64,000 bases of DNA from Devosia crocina (GCF_900116545.1 NZ_FPCK01000001.1:1116001-1180000); one strand, 5' to 3'. Shown: positions 8,078 through 17,969, numbered from the stretch's first letter. Numbers and translations: made by a program. Notes: generated by a model not told the origin, from the letters alone.

Positions 8078-8632
8078 ATGAACGCACATCTCCAGCCCAC
8101 CGGCTCGGCCTATTTCCTGACTCAGGAAACGCAACAGACAGAGCGGCATACCCTGTCGGTGCTTGTCGACAATGAGCCAGGCATTCTCGCTCGGGTCGTC
8201 GGGCTCTTTTCGGCGCGCGGCTATAATATCGAGAGTTTGACTGTCAGCGAGACCGAACACGGGCGGCGACTTAGTCGCATCACCGTTGTTGTCGTCGCGA
8301 CGCCCAAGACGCTTGTGCAGATCAAGCTTCAGCTCGAACGGCTGGTGCCGGTGCATCGGGTGCATGACCTGACCGCAGAGGGTAATTATGTCGAGCGCGA
8401 ACTTGCGCTGATCAAGGTCAAGGGCTCGGGCGAGCACCGCGCCGAGACGCTGCGCCTTGCCGATGCCTTCCGCGCCCATATCGTCGATGCCACTGTGGAA
8501 AGCTTCGTGTTCGAGGTGACCGGCAAGCCGGACAAGATCGACAGCTTTATCGCCTTGATGTCGCCGCTTGGCCTCGTTGAAGTCGTACGCACCGGGCTTG
8601 CTGCCATCGGACGTGGTCCAGAAGCCATGTAA
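8078..8632 (+). CDS. ilvH: Acetolactate synthase small (regulatory) subunit
   Basis: A 184-residue regulatory subunit that activates IlvB and confers valine feedback inhibition. After about 20 residues of leader comes an ACT domain, HTLSVLVDNEPGILARVVGL, with the NEPG turn that binds valine, followed by SARGYNIESLTV. The C-terminal half (about residues 95-175) is the second ACT-like domain of IlvN/IlvH. Start ATG follows GGCGGAGGA. It lies 21 bp behind ilvB, the usual operon order. Naming as ilvH or ilvN is interchangeable in this group. Confidence 0.95.
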   Translation: MNAHLQPTGSAYFLTQETQQTERHTLSVLVDNEPGILARVVGLFSARGYNIESLTVSETEHGRRLSRITVVVVATPKTLVQIKLQLERLVPVHRVHDLTAEGNYVERELALIKVKGSGEHRAETLRLADAFRAHIVDATVESFVFEVTGKPDKIDSFIALMSPLGLVEVVRTGLAAIGRGPEAM

Positions 8633-8721
8633 GCTACTTGCATCGAACCTATCACAAGGTTCGATTGGGCGGCGCGGGCGATCCGGTATAGGAGAATGTA
8701 TCCTCTGACCGAGTCCGCGCC

Positions 8722-9468
8722 ATGACCCTGCTTTCCGTCAATCTCAATGCCGTCGCCCAGTTGCGAAACCGCCGTGACCTGCCATGGCCTAGCGTTACCG
8801 GCATTGCGCGCATAGTTCTCGATGCCGGCGCAAGCGGCATCACTGTGCATCCGCGGCCGGACGAACGACATATTCGCCGCACAGACGTGCGCGATCTCAG
8901 TGCTTTGTTGCGCCGTGACTATCCTCATGCCGAGTTCAATATCGAGGGTTATCCAAGCGAAGATTTCCTTCAGCTGGTGGAAGCGGTGAACCCTGAACAG
9001 GTGACGCTGGTGCCCGACGATCCCAGCCAGGCCACATCGGATCATGGCTGGGACTTCGTTCGAGACGGGGAGTTGCTCGGTTCGGTTGTGGAGCGCCTTC
9101 AGACGGCGACGCGGCGCGTGTCGCTGTTCTGCGACCCTGACGCTGGGCCTTCGGGGATAGCTGCGGCGAAGGCTACTGGAGCCCAGCGTGTGGAGCTATT
9201 TACCGGGCCTTATGGCGCGTGCTTCGATGAGCCTGCACGCGCCAAAGAAGAATTGGCGAAACTTTCCGATACATGTGTTGCTGCGCTGGCTGCGGGTCTC
9301 AAGGTGAATGCCGGCCATGATCTGACATTGGCCAATCTCCCGGCCTTCCAGGTGGCTGTGCCGGGCGTTGCAGAAGTCTCCATCGGACACGGCATAACCT
9401 CGGATGCCTTGCTGATGGGTTTTGCAGAGGCGGTAAGGGCCTATTCTCAGGCCCTTGAAGATGTTTAG
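8722..9468 (+). CDS. pdxJ: Pyridoxine 5'-phosphate synthase PdxJ
   Basis: A 248-residue TIM-barrel enzyme that condenses 1-deoxyxylulose 5-phosphate with 3-amino-2-oxopropyl phosphate to give pyridoxine 5'-phosphate (the DXP-dependent vitamin B6 route). The N-terminus [17 protein letters not shown] and the segment [15 protein letters not shown] are family signatures; [17 protein letters not shown] and KVNAGHDLT follow in the expected order. Length matches the family (about 240-250). About 90 bp separate it from ilvH, so it may be a separate unit. A terminator overlaps its stop codon. Confidence 0.96.
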   Translation: MTLLSVNLNAVAQLRNRRDLPWPSVTGIARIVLDAGASGITVHPRPDERHIRRTDVRDLSALLRRDYPHAEFNIEGYPSEDFLQLVEAVNPEQVTLVPDDPSQATSDHGWDFVRDGELLGSVVERLQTATRRVSLFCDPDAGPSGIAAAKATGAQRVELFTGPYGACFDEPARAKEELAKLSDTCVAALAAGLKVNAGHDLTLANLPAFQVAVPGVAEVSIGHGITSDALLMGFAEAVRAYSQALEDV

Positions 9469-9490
9469 GGGCGCTTTGGCGCCCCTTGTT
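9467..9490. terminator. Bidirectional terminator between pdxJ and a convergent gene
   Basis: An 8-bp stem AGGGGCGC / GCGCCCCT (9467-9474, 9479-9486) with a TTTG loop, then TTGTTCTT. It sits between converging genes and overlaps the last bases of pdxJ. Confidence 0.78.
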
Positions 9491-9491
9491 C

Positions 9492-9818
9492 TTATTCGGT
9501 ATAGTTGAATTCTGCCAGCTCACAAACATTGTTGCCGTACTTCTCGAGTTCGTCTCCGTCAGAGAACACGGCCTTAAAGTCGAAGACGCAGTAACCGGTG
9601 CCATCATCGATATTGATCATGACACTGCTGCCGGCTGGCAGGATGTCGCGTCCGAGAATATCCTCTTCCCAGCTCTTGGCATCGCGATGCGATGCATAGA
9701 ACTCGATGATATCATAAGAGGTCTTGTTGTTGATCTTGACGCGGCGATCGAGTGCCGCCGTAGAACTTATGCCAATCGCGAGAAAAGCGATGGCGAGCGC
9801 AATATGCGTGATTTTCAA
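9492..9818 (-). CDS. Conserved small secreted protein
   Basis: A 108-residue precursor with a signal peptide at residues 1-23 (ending SSTAA). The mature part carries VKINNKTSYDIIEFYAS, then WEEDILGRDILPAG and INIDDGTGYCVFDF, ending with a Cys near the C-terminus that may pair with the central Cys. This pattern recurs in uncharacterised periplasmic proteins of alphaproteobacteria. The TTG at 9818 is preferred because GGGGA lies 5-6 nt upstream and it places the signal peptide at the N-terminus; an ATG at 9893 would add 25 unlikely residues. No function is assigned. Confidence 0.75.
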   Translation of the reverse strand: MKITHIALAIAFLAIGISSTAALDRRVKINNKTSYDIIEFYASHRDAKSWEEDILGRDILPAGSSVMINIDDGTGYCVFDFKAVFSDGDELEKYGNNVCELAEFNYTE

Positions 9819-10010
9819 TTTTGTCCCCGAGAGTAGCCCCACGCATTGGACGTTATCCCAAGGCCATGGGCCGTCAAGCTGGCTTATGAGCACTGCTCAA
9901 CAGCGTTCGTTGTCGTCCGTTGAACAGTCTGTCAGGCGGCGGATGCCAGATCGCAGAAACAACTCGGGTTGCGCTTCTTCGCTCTTCTGAAAGCCAGCAA
10001 ATTCGGAAAC

Positions 10011-10024
10011 TTACACGCCTGTAA
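10011..10024. promoter_or_regulatory. Possible operator palindrome before the FMN reductase gene
   Basis: TTACA-N4-TGTAA (TTACACGCCTGTAA), a perfect inverted repeat about 110 bp upstream of the reductase start. It resembles sites of HxlR/MarR-type redox regulators often linked to such reductases, but no such regulator gene lies nearby. Confidence 0.35.
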
Positions 10025-10133
10025 CCGGGGCACCCCCATGTCTCTGGGCGACAAGCGCGTGCCCTCTTGAGGCTTTCGGAGTGTGGGCACATATATCGCC
10101 TCAGTTACGATTTGTTACCAAGGAGGGCACCAA

Positions 10134-10748
10134 ATGTCCAAGCTCAAGATCGGCGTCATTATCTCGTCCACTCGTCCTACTCGTTTCGGCGATGTGCCGG
10201 CCAAGTGGATCCTCGAAAAGGCCAATGAGCGTCCGGAGATCGAAGCTGAACTGATCGACCTTCGTGATTTCGACCTGCCGTTCTTCGACGAGATGGCGTC
10301 CAACGCCTGGATGCCTTCGCAGAACCCTGAAGCAGTCCGCTGGCAGAACAAGATTTCCGAATTTGACGGCTTTATCTTCGTAGTCGCCGAATACAACCGC
10401 GCCATCACCGGTGCTCTCAAGAACGCTATCGACCAGGCTTATGTGAACTGGAACAAGAAGGCGTTCGGCGCCATCGGTTACGGTACGGTGGGTGCAGCTC
10501 GCGCCATCGAGAATCTGCGCACCATCGGTGTTGAACTGCAGATGGTCTCTACCCGTTCTGCCGTCCATATTGCCGGCGCAGATTTCTTTGCCGTGCATCC
10601 GCTCGGTCAGCAGAACAAGCCGATGTCCGACATCGAGCCCTCCATCGGCAATTCGACCAAGGAAATGCTCGACCAGCTGATCTGGTGGGGCCAGGCTGCC
10701 AAGGATGCTCGTGAAAACGAGACTGTCAACGCCCAGGCTGCCGAATAA
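10134..10748 (+). CDS. NADPH-dependent FMN reductase family protein
   Basis: A 204-residue flavodoxin-fold oxidoreductase. The N-terminal strand KIGVIISSTRPTRFG forms the phosphate loop for FMN, and residues around FVVAEYNRAITGALKNAID are the second signature of the NADPH_FMN_red family (azoreductase/chromate reductase-like quinone reductases). AAGGAGG upstream of the ATG fixes the start. It probably reduces quinones, azo dyes or other electrophiles; the natural substrate cannot be told. It is monocistronic and ends in a very stable terminator. Confidence 0.9.
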   Translation: MSKLKIGVIISSTRPTRFGDVPAKWILEKANERPEIEAELIDLRDFDLPFFDEMASNAWMPSQNPEAVRWQNKISEFDGFIFVVAEYNRAITGALKNAIDQAYVNWNKKAFGAIGYGTVGAARAIENLRTIGVELQMVSTRSAVHIAGADFFAVHPLGQQNKPMSDIEPSIGNSTKEMLDQLIWWGQAAKDARENETVNAQAAE

Positions 10749-10779
10749 TCATACGCTGACCTCCAGTCGCGTTTGCCCG

Positions 10780-10820
10780 ACGGGGAGCGTTCCGCAAGGA
10801 GCGCTCCCCGTTGGCGTTTT
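10780..10820 (+). terminator. Intrinsic terminator after the FMN reductase gene
   Basis: A 14-bp stem, ACGGGGAGCGTTCC against GGAGCGCTCCCCGT (10780-10793 and 10798-10811, one G-T), capped by the tetraloop GCAA. TGGCGTTTT follows. Confidence 0.88.
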
Positions 10821-10857
10821 CACTTCTGTTACAGTTATGATGTTGTGTGCAGGGGGT

Positions 10858-10884
10858 GGCGGGTGTATAGCGGCGCCCGCCTTT
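10858..10884 (+). promoter_or_regulatory. GC-rich hairpin in the kup 5' region
   Basis: An 8-bp stem GGCGGGTG / CGCCCGCC (10858-10865, 10874-10881) with an 8-nt loop, then TTTAA, only 26 bp before the kup start. It could be a second terminator for the upstream gene or a leader structure of kup. No known riboswitch consensus is recognised. Confidence 0.4.
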
Positions 10885-10906
10885 AACAGCGAGAGCCCCA
10901 AAGCTC

Positions 10907-12829
10907 ATGACGCAAGCGGATACGACCGGCCATGGCGCCGGTGGCGTAGCGACCGACCAGGCCGGACATAGCCACGGTAATCTTCCTATGCTGACGCTTG
11001 GTGCGGTCGGCGTGGTCTATGGCGATATCGGCACGAGCCCGATCTATGCATTTCGACAGGCTATGCAGGTGCGTCCCGGCGCTGCCGCGTCGGACATCGA
11101 AGTGCTCGGCTTGCTCTCGCTGATCGTTTGGGCACTGACGCTGACGGTCGCCGTCAAATACGTTTTCTTCGTGACCCGCGCAGACAATAATGGCGAGGGC
11201 GGTACACTGTCGCTCATGGCGCTGGCCCGTAAGACCTTCACCAATCCTCCCATGTGGATCACGGCGCTCGGCGTCTTGGGCGCGGCGCTGTTCTTTGGTG
11301 ACGCCATCATCACCCCAGCGATTTCCGTTCTGTCGGCGGTAGAGGGCATGGAACTCGTGCGCCCCGGCATGAACCGCTGGATCGTGCCGATCACATTGGT
11401 GATCATCCTGGGCGTTTTCGCGGTGCAGCGCTTCGGAACGGCGAAAGTTTCCGCCGTATTCGGCCCCATCACGGCTGTCTGGTTCCTGACGCTTGGGATA
11501 GCAGGAATATCGCACATCATCGCCTATCCCGGCGTGCTGGCGGCGCTCAACCCGATCCTCGGGATCCAGTTCCTGGTCACCCACGCAGCGATTGCATTTG
11601 TGGTAATCGGCGCCATCTTCCTGGCCGTCACCGGTGCCGAAGCGCTCTATGTCGACCTTGGCCATTTCGGGCGCAAGCCGATCGTTCTTGCCTGGTTCGG
11701 CCTCGTCTTTCCTTGCCTGTTGCTCAACTATTTCGGGCAGGGCGCCTTCGTGCTGAGCCATGGGGTCGGCAATGTGCAGAGTCCGTTCTTCGAGATGATT
11801 CCGGAATGGGGTCTCCTGCCGTTTGTTATCCTCGCAACCATGGCAACCATTATCGCCAGCCAGGCGGTGATCACAGGGACCTATAGCCTTACGCAGCAGG
11901 CTATCGCTCTCAACATGCTGCCGCGCATGGTGGTGCATCACACGTCCGAGACGCAGAGCGGCCAGATCTACATGCCGCAGATAAACTCCATGCTGCTGAT
12001 CGGCGTGCTGGTGCTGGTGGCGGCCTTCGGCAGTTCGGAAGCCCTGTCGAACGCCTATGGTATCGCCGTATCAGGCGTCATGATCGTCACGCTGGCGCTG
12101 CTGGTGGTCGTGATGTGGCGCAACTGGAAGTGGCACCCTCTAGCCGTTATTGGGTTCGGTATCGTCTACGCGCTGATAGACGGGGGCTTTTTTGCTGCCA
12201 ATGCTGCCAAGCTTTTCCAAGGTGGCTGGGTGCCGGCGGCAGTGGCCATCATGGTGGCTCTGGTGATGTGGAGCTGGATGGCAGGGCGCCGCCGCCTAGC
12301 CGACAAGACGCGCCGTGATGAGGTGCCTCTGCAATTCCTGGTAGACAACCTTGCCAAGAAAAAGCCCACCACCGTTCCCGGTACAGCGATCTTTCTGACC
12401 AGCGATATCGAGGGAGCCCCGACTGCGCTGCTCCATTCGCTCAAGCACTATAAGGTTCTGCACGAGCAGAACGTAATCCTGACGGTGCGCACGTCGACCT
12501 CGCCGCGCGTGCCGGATGATGAAAAGGTTACGATCGACGCCTATAACGAGCTGTTCTTCCGCGTGGTAGTCACTTTCGGCTATATGGAAAGTCCCAATAT
12601 CCCCAAGGCGCTGGCGCTCGCGCGCAAGCTCGGCTGGAAGTTCGACATCATGTCGACATCGTTCTTCCTCTCGCGTCGTTCGCTCAAGCTCGGGCAGAAG
12701 AGTGGGCCGCTACGGTTCTGGCAGGATCGGTTGTTCGTGCGTCTGGCGCGCAATGCTAGCGATGCTACAGAGTACTTCCACATTCCGACGGGCCGGGTCG
12801 TGGAAATCGGGACGCAGGTCGTTATTTAG
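10907..12829 (+). CDS. kup: Low-affinity potassium transporter Kup
   Basis: A 640-residue Kup/HAK potassium-proton symporter of the inner membrane. After about 25 polar residues comes the family signature LGAVGVVYGDIGTSPIYAFR, then eleven to twelve helices to about residue 455 and a cytoplasmic domain of about 180 residues ending in GRVVEIGTQVVI. FFGDAIITPAISVLSA and GQGAFVLSHG are further Kup motifs. Length fits the family (about 620-640). The start ATG follows GCGAGAG. It is a single gene with a GC-rich hairpin just upstream. Rhizobial relatives often carry several kup copies, so paralogues may exist elsewhere. Confidence 0.96.
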   Translation: MTQADTTGHGAGGVATDQAGHSHGNLPMLTLGAVGVVYGDIGTSPIYAFRQAMQVRPGAAASDIEVLGLLSLIVWALTLTVAVKYVFFVTRADNNGEGGTLSLMALARKTFTNPPMWITALGVLGAALFFGDAIITPAISVLSAVEGMELVRPGMNRWIVPITLVIILGVFAVQRFGTAKVSAVFGPITAVWFLTLGIAGISHIIAYPGVLAALNPILGIQFLVTHAAIAFVVIGAIFLAVTGAEALYVDLGHFGRKPIVLAWFGLVFPCLLLNYFGQGAFVLSHGVGNVQSPFFEMIPEWGLLPFVILATMATIIASQAVITGTYSLTQQAIALNMLPRMVVHHTSETQSGQIYMPQINSMLLIGVLVLVAAFGSSEALSNAYGIAVSGVMIVTLALLVVVMWRNWKWHPLAVIGFGIVYALIDGGFFAANAAKLFQGGWVPAAVAIMVALVMWSWMAGRRRLADKTRRDEVPLQFLVDNLAKKKPTTVPGTAIFLTSDIEGAPTALLHSLKHYKVLHEQNVILTVRTSTSPRVPDDEKVTIDAYNELFFRVVVTFGYMESPNIPKALALARKLGWKFDIMSTSFFLSRRSLKLGQKSGPLRFWQDRLFVRLARNASDATEYFHIPTGRVVEIGTQVVI

Positions 12830-12852
12830 ACTGAAGTGGGCAGGCCGCGTGA

Positions 12853-13272
12853 CTAGCGCGGGATGTCCGGGCACACCGTCGGCACCTCGGCGGGGGCGAA
12901 ACGCTGCTCGAGAACTTCGCTACCGAGCTTGAGCGAGAGAACAAGTTCGTCGGCACTCAGCGCAGAGATGTCCGCATTGATGGTCATGCCATCCTCTTCC
13001 CACGAAATGGCGGTTTCCGAGATCTGCTGCCATTTCGAAAGCCGGTAGGTTTCCCAGCAGCTGTCGCTGACCAACGTTCCGTCGGCGAGGAAGATCTGCA
13101 TGGCGCCAGGACCGCCGTTTTCGCCCTGAAGGACCCAAACCTTGTTGAGCAGAGGATTGCTCGTATCTTCCTCGTCTTCCAGCACGGGTTCCTGCGCCAT
13201 TGTGGGCAGGCAACCCGCCGTGCCGACACCCCAAACCGACAGCAGTGCGATGATGGCTGCTTTAGTGTCCAT
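12853..13272 (-). CDS. Secreted hypothetical protein, META/HslJ-like in size and layout
   Basis: A 139-residue precursor with a signal sequence (residues 1-23, including GTAGC and TMAQ). The mature domain contains NKVWVLQGENGGPGAMQIFL, ADGTLVSDSCWETYRLSKWQ and a C-terminal VCPDIPR. The strand pattern and the Trp-rich opening recall META/HslJ-type beta domains, but similarity is weak. GAGGG lies 8 nt before the ATG at 13272; the ATG at 13278 is too close to it. Two Cys in the mature part could form a disulfide. It stands alone between kup and the Old Yellow Enzyme gene. Function unknown. Confidence 0.7.
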   Translation of the reverse strand: MDTKAAIIALLSVWGVGTAGCLPTMAQEPVLEDEEDTSNPLLNKVWVLQGENGGPGAMQIFLADGTLVSDSCWETYRLSKWQQISETAISWEEDGMTINADISALSADELVLSLKLGSEVLEQRFAPAEVPTVCPDIPR

Positions 13273-13408
13273 GGTCATGTCCCTCAAGTGCCAGTCATGG
13301 GTATGACCAACATGTTTGCCAAACTTGCTGGCAGGTTGCGGCAAAATTTGGTTCGCCAAGATGATCAGAGGAAAGCGGGGCAGACGAAAACGCCTGCCCC
13401 GGTTGAGC

Positions 13409-14533
13409 TTACGCGACTTGAAGGCCGAGAATGCGATCATGGTCCGAAACACGGCGCGCCTGGATCGGCCATAGCGAATAGTCCTTGCTGCCCAGGGCAC
13501 GCTGCGCATGGACCGGCCAATTGGGGTCGTTCAGCGCTCCGCGAGCAAGGGCGATCATGTCCGCTTCGCCATTCTCGAGAATCGCATTGGCTTCATGAAC
13601 ATCACCCAGCAGGCCGACCGCCATGGTGGGGATATCAGCACCCTGTTTTACCGCTCGCGCAAAAGGCACCTGGTAGGCAGCTGCAGATGAAATGCGCCCC
13701 TCCGCAAACCCGCCGCTCGAACAGTCGATCGCGTCTACGCCACGTGCCTTGAGTTCGCGCGACAGCACGACGCTGTCTTCGGTCGTCCAGCCGCCCTCGG
13801 CATTGTCACTGACGGAAAGGCGCGCCAGGAGCGGCTTATGCTCTGGCCAAGCCTTGCGGACTGCCTCTGTTACTTCGAGCACGAGGCGCATGCGGTTCTC
13901 GCGGCTGCCGCCATATTCATCCGTCCGGTGATTGGAAAGAGGCGAGAGAAACTGGTTCAGAAGATAGCCGTGGGCTGCATGGATTTCGACGGTGTCGAAA
14001 CCTGCCTTTTCAGCTCTCAGCGTCGCCGCGACAAAGCCGTCGATGATATGCTGGATGCCCGCCTTGTCGAGGGCCAGCGGCACCTGAAAGCTTGGGTCTG
14101 CCGGATCATGCGATACAGCGCTTGGGGCAACCGGCTGCCAATGCTCGTAGCCTGCCGCGGCGCGTTGTTCGCCCGTCGCCAGATCTGCTTCGCCACGCCA
14201 GGATACTGGGGTCGAGGCCTTGCGGCCCGCATGCGCCAGCTGAATGCCTGCCTTGGCGCCCTGGCTATGAAGAAAATCGACGATGCGGGCGAGGGGCGCG
14301 ATATGCTCGTCTTTCCACAGCCCGAGATCGCCATAGGAGATCCGCCCCTCAGGCACGACACCCGTCGCTTCGAACACGACAAGGCCGAAGCCGCCAATGC
14401 CGAAACGTGACAGATGGGCAAAGTGCCAGTCGTTGGCGAAGCCATCTACCGAGGAATACTGGCACATGGGCGCGACTACAGTGCGGTTGCGCATTGTCAT
14501 ATCGCGCAGGGAAATAGGAGAGAAAAGTGTCAT
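13409..14533 (-). CDS. NADH:flavin oxidoreductase, Old Yellow Enzyme family (YqjM/XenA-like)
   Basis: A 374-residue FMN-binding TIM barrel that reduces activated C=C bonds or nitro compounds with NAD(P)H. APMCQYSS near the N-terminus has the Cys and Tyr typical of the thermophilic-like YqjM/XenA class. ELAHAGRKAS-type sequence (QLAHAGRKAS), VEIHAAHGYLLNQFLSP and HRTDEYGGSRENR complete the active site. The C-terminus AVGLLGD and ALARGALNDPNWP bind FMN phosphate. The ATG at 14533 matches family N-termini (LFSPISLRD); upstream codons lack similarity. It is divergent from the alpha/beta hydrolase across 143 bp. Confidence 0.93.
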   Translation of the reverse strand: MTLFSPISLRDMTMRNRTVVAPMCQYSSVDGFANDWHFAHLSRFGIGGFGLVVFEATGVVPEGRISYGDLGLWKDEHIAPLARIVDFLHSQGAKAGIQLAHAGRKASTPVSWRGEADLATGEQRAAAGYEHWQPVAPSAVSHDPADPSFQVPLALDKAGIQHIIDGFVAATLRAEKAGFDTVEIHAAHGYLLNQFLSPLSNHRTDEYGGSRENRMRLVLEVTEAVRKAWPEHKPLLARLSVSDNAEGGWTTEDSVVLSRELKARGVDAIDCSSGGFAEGRISSAAAYQVPFARAVKQGADIPTMAVGLLGDVHEANAILENGEADMIALARGALNDPNWPVHAQRALGSKDYSLWPIQARRVSDHDRILGLQVA

Positions 14534-14676
14534 CAAGGTCTCGTACTGGTCCTTATGCGGCTGGCGAGATAGATGCACATTCCCAGCTTCATCGGCAAGT
14601 GGCGATGAAAGAATGCTGAGTTGCCAAGCCAAATCGTCGCGGGCTAGGGTCCGCGCCGCATTGGGGGAAGATCGAA

Positions 14677-15561
14677 GTGGCGATTACCAGAGCGCGTTTC
14701 GCTGAACTGCTTGGGTTTGCAGAGCCTGAATTCCGGCTGATCTCAAGCACGCAAGAGCATGTGGACGACTATGTCATCGAGCATCTCCGGTTCCAGATCG
14801 GGAACACCGACGTGCGCGGAATTCTCACCCGCCCTGAAGGGGCAGATCGGAAGCTGCCTGCCATCCTTTATGGGCACTCCCATGGCGGCGGATACGCGAT
14901 CGGGGCGCAGGAACTGCTCGATGGCCGGGAATACCTTCTTGATCCGTTCGGCCCGGTCTTTGCCCGTGCTGGTTACGTCACCCTTAGCATTGACATGCCG
15001 ATCTTCGGCGAACGGGCAAGCGTAAGCGAGAGTTATGCAGCAAAAGCGTTGCTCTGGCATGGCCGTTCGCTCTTCGGAGCCATGTTGTCCGATCATGCTG
15101 CGGCGCTGACTTATCTAACCAGCCGCGACGATGTCGATCCGAGTAGGGTCGGCGCGTTCGGAATTTCGATGGGCTGCGTACTGAGCTATTGGCTGGCAGC
15201 GCTAGACGAGAGAATCGCAGCTGTCGCGCACCTGTGCTGCTTTGCCGATTTTCGCACCATGATTGAACTTGGCGCGCATGACGGGCACGGCATCTATCTC
15301 ACGGTTCCAGGACTGCTACGCGAAGCTGATGGTGGAACCATCGCGGGGCTGATCGCCCCGCGGCCACAACTGATCTGCGTCGGGGAAGCAGACCGTCTCA
15401 GCCCGCCATTGGCCGTCGAGCGTGCCTGGAACGAACTTGTGCCAGCTTATGCCGGCGCAGAGACCATGTTGGAAAAGATCAGCGAGCCTGGTGTCGGTCA
15501 TCGGGAAACCGAGACCATGCGTGCAGCAGTCCTGCAGTTTTTCAATCGCCAACTGCAGTAG
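14677..15561 (+). CDS. Alpha/beta hydrolase (dienelactone-hydrolase-like esterase)
   Basis: A 294-residue alpha/beta hydrolase. GHSHGGGYAIG follows the first strand pair; the nucleophile elbow is GAFGISMGCVLSYW, with Ser in GISMG. The acid is likely Asp in CVGEADRLSPP and the base His in GVGHRETETM, in correct order for a Ser-Asp-His triad. There is no signal peptide, so it is probably cytoplasmic. GTG is used as start, with GGGGGA upstream. The neighbouring TetR regulator and its palindrome downstream suggest a detoxification or small-ester role, but no substrate can be named. Confidence 0.85.
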   Translation: MAITRARFAELLGFAEPEFRLISSTQEHVDDYVIEHLRFQIGNTDVRGILTRPEGADRKLPAILYGHSHGGGYAIGAQELLDGREYLLDPFGPVFARAGYVTLSIDMPIFGERASVSESYAAKALLWHGRSLFGAMLSDHAAALTYLTSRDDVDPSRVGAFGISMGCVLSYWLAALDERIAAVAHLCCFADFRTMIELGAHDGHGIYLTVPGLLREADGGTIAGLIAPRPQLICVGEADRLSPPLAVERAWNELVPAYAGAETMLEKISEPGVGHRETETMRAAVLQFFNRQLQ

Positions 15562-15605
15562 AGGCACAAAACAGTCATCACCTGCAGAATCCCACTTGCC
15601 TAGAA

Positions 15606-15623
15606 CCGTACCGTACGGTACGG
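15606..15623. promoter_or_regulatory. 18-bp perfect palindrome, probable TetR operator
   Basis: CCGTACCGTACGGTACGG is a perfect palindrome 54 bp before the TTG start of the TetR-family gene, in the right place for autoregulation. It is built from nested CCGTA/TACGG half-sites. Confidence 0.68.
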
Positions 15624-15676
15624 CTGCGGACGAAAGTAGCCGAAAGCGTTCGGCTGGGAACCAACGGGGATGGCTC

Positions 15677-16324
15677 TTGCCCGTACCGATCAAGATCAGC
15701 GAAGAGACCTTCACGCCGCGGCAGCAGGCTGTTTTGACGGCAGCGCTCGATCTGCTTGTCGAGAATGGCGACGGCATCACCATGACCGCCGTTGCACGGC
15801 GTGCTTCGTGTTCCAAGGAAACGCTTTACAAATGGTTCGGTGATCGCGACGGCTTGCTGACGGCAACTGTCCAGTGGCAGGCCGCAAAGGTCCGAATGCC
15901 CACTGTCGATCGCAGCCACCTCAGCGCGAAGGTGCTGCGGGAAAGCCTCGAGCAGTTCGCGCGCGATTTACTCACCACGATAATCGGCGAAGTGTCCATC
16001 ACCCTCAACCGCACAGCCATCACCCATGCGGCGCAGGAAAAGGACAGTCTGGGTAATATCGTGCTTGAAAATGGACCGCTGGCCATTCGCCGGCGCCTCA
16101 AACCAATCCTTGAGGCAGCGCGCGATGCACGACTTCTGCGCTTTTCCGCCAGCGAGGATGCTTATCGGACCTTTTTCGGCCTTGTTGTGCGCGATGTGCA
16201 GATCCGTCTGCTGCTCGGCGACAGTGGTCTCACCCAATCCAATGTCGAAGCCAATATCGAAGTCGATGTGAAGGCCGCGACGGATCAATTCCTGGCTCTC
16301 TATGGGGCCAAGGCAAACCTCTAA
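15677..16324 (+). CDS. TetR/AcrR family transcriptional regulator (AefR-like)
   Basis: A 215-residue regulator. The helix-turn-helix occupies residues about 14-60: RQQAVLTAALDLLVENG, then ITMTAVARRASCSKETLYKWF, a canonical TetR DNA-binding domain. The helical C-terminal domain (residues 75-210) resembles AefR-like repressors, ending DQFLALYG. TTG at 15677 with GGGGA 6 nt upstream is the best start. An 18-bp palindrome just upstream is its likely operator. The ilvC gene begins 28 bp downstream; a functional link is not implied. Ligand unknown; the upstream hydrolase gene is the obvious candidate target. Confidence 0.87.
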   Translation: MPVPIKISEETFTPRQQAVLTAALDLLVENGDGITMTAVARRASCSKETLYKWFGDRDGLLTATVQWQAAKVRMPTVDRSHLSAKVLRESLEQFARDLLTTIIGEVSITLNRTAITHAAQEKDSLGNIVLENGPLAIRRRLKPILEAARDARLLRFSASEDAYRTFFGLVVRDVQIRLLLGDSGLTQSNVEANIEVDVKAATDQFLALYGAKANL

Positions 16325-16340
16325 AGAAAAACGCAGTTGA

Positions 16341-17372
<1,032 letters not shown>

Positions 17373-17377
17373 TCGGG

Positions 17378-17400
17378 ACGGGGGCTGCGGCCCCCGTTTT
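17378..17400 (+). terminator. ilvC terminator
   Basis: An 8-bp stem ACGGGGGC / GCCCCCGT (17378-17385, 17390-17397) with loop TGCG, then TTTTC. Confidence 0.88.
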
Positions 17401-17477
17401 CTTCTGACCCGTAAAGGGTCAGAACGTCGACTTCGAGCCGGCTGCAGGTAGATCGGTCATCGATTAGGGATTGATGG

Positions 17478-17969
17478 ATGAGCAAAGAAGACGATATTGC
17501 CCGCGTTAAGCGGCAGGAGCTTGAGCTGGTGCTCCCTTCGCTCGATGAGGGGGTCGCTTTCGAGGTCGGCGCGGCGATCCGCAAGCGCGCGGTTACCGAA
17601 GGGCTGTCGCTGGTTGTGGACATTCGCACTTGGGACCGGCAGTTGTTCTTTTCTGCCACACCGGGGACCAGCGCAGATAATGCGGAGTGGGTGCGCCGCA
17701 AGGTCAACTCCGTACGGCGGTTTCAGCGCGCCAGCTATCGGCTAGTGCTTGAGCGGGGTGAGGAGCCGTTCTCGGTGCAATCTGGCGCTGACCCAGCGGA
17801 CTATGTCATAGCTGGCGGCGGTTTCCCTCTGCGTGTCCATGGCGCAGGGATCATCGGCTCTCTGACTATTTCAGGTTTGCCCGGGCGACGGGACCATGGG
17901 GTGGCCGTCGATGCTCTCTGCGACCATCTGGGCCGCGATCGCCACGACTATGCGTTGGCGGAGGGCTGA
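17478..17969 (+). CDS. Heme-degrading-domain/UPF0303 family protein
   Basis: A 163-residue protein of the UPF0303/HbpS-like (GlcG/PduO-type fold) family. Characteristic parts are LPSLDEGVAFEVGAAIRKRA, the central DIRTWDRQLFFSATPGT, RRKVNSVRRFQRASYRLVL and the C-terminal GAGIIGSLTISGLPGRRDHG. Relatives have been linked to heme binding or redox sensing, but the biochemical role is not settled. It lies 6 bp before phzF, so the two are probably co-transcribed. Confidence 0.86.
   Translation: MSKEDDIARVKRQELELVLPSLDEGVAFEVGAAIRKRAVTEGLSLVVDIRTWDRQLFFSATPGTSADNAEWVRRKVNSVRRFQRASYRLVLERGEEPFSVQSGADPADYVIAGGGFPLRVHGAGIIGSLTISGLPGRRDHGVAVDALCDHLGRDRHDYALAEG

Noticed and set aside
14534..14632. A 33-codon upstream extension of the Old Yellow Enzyme gene
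   Set aside because: The added residues lack family similarity; OYE proteins start at the LFSPISLRD-type segment, so the ATG at 14533 is kept.
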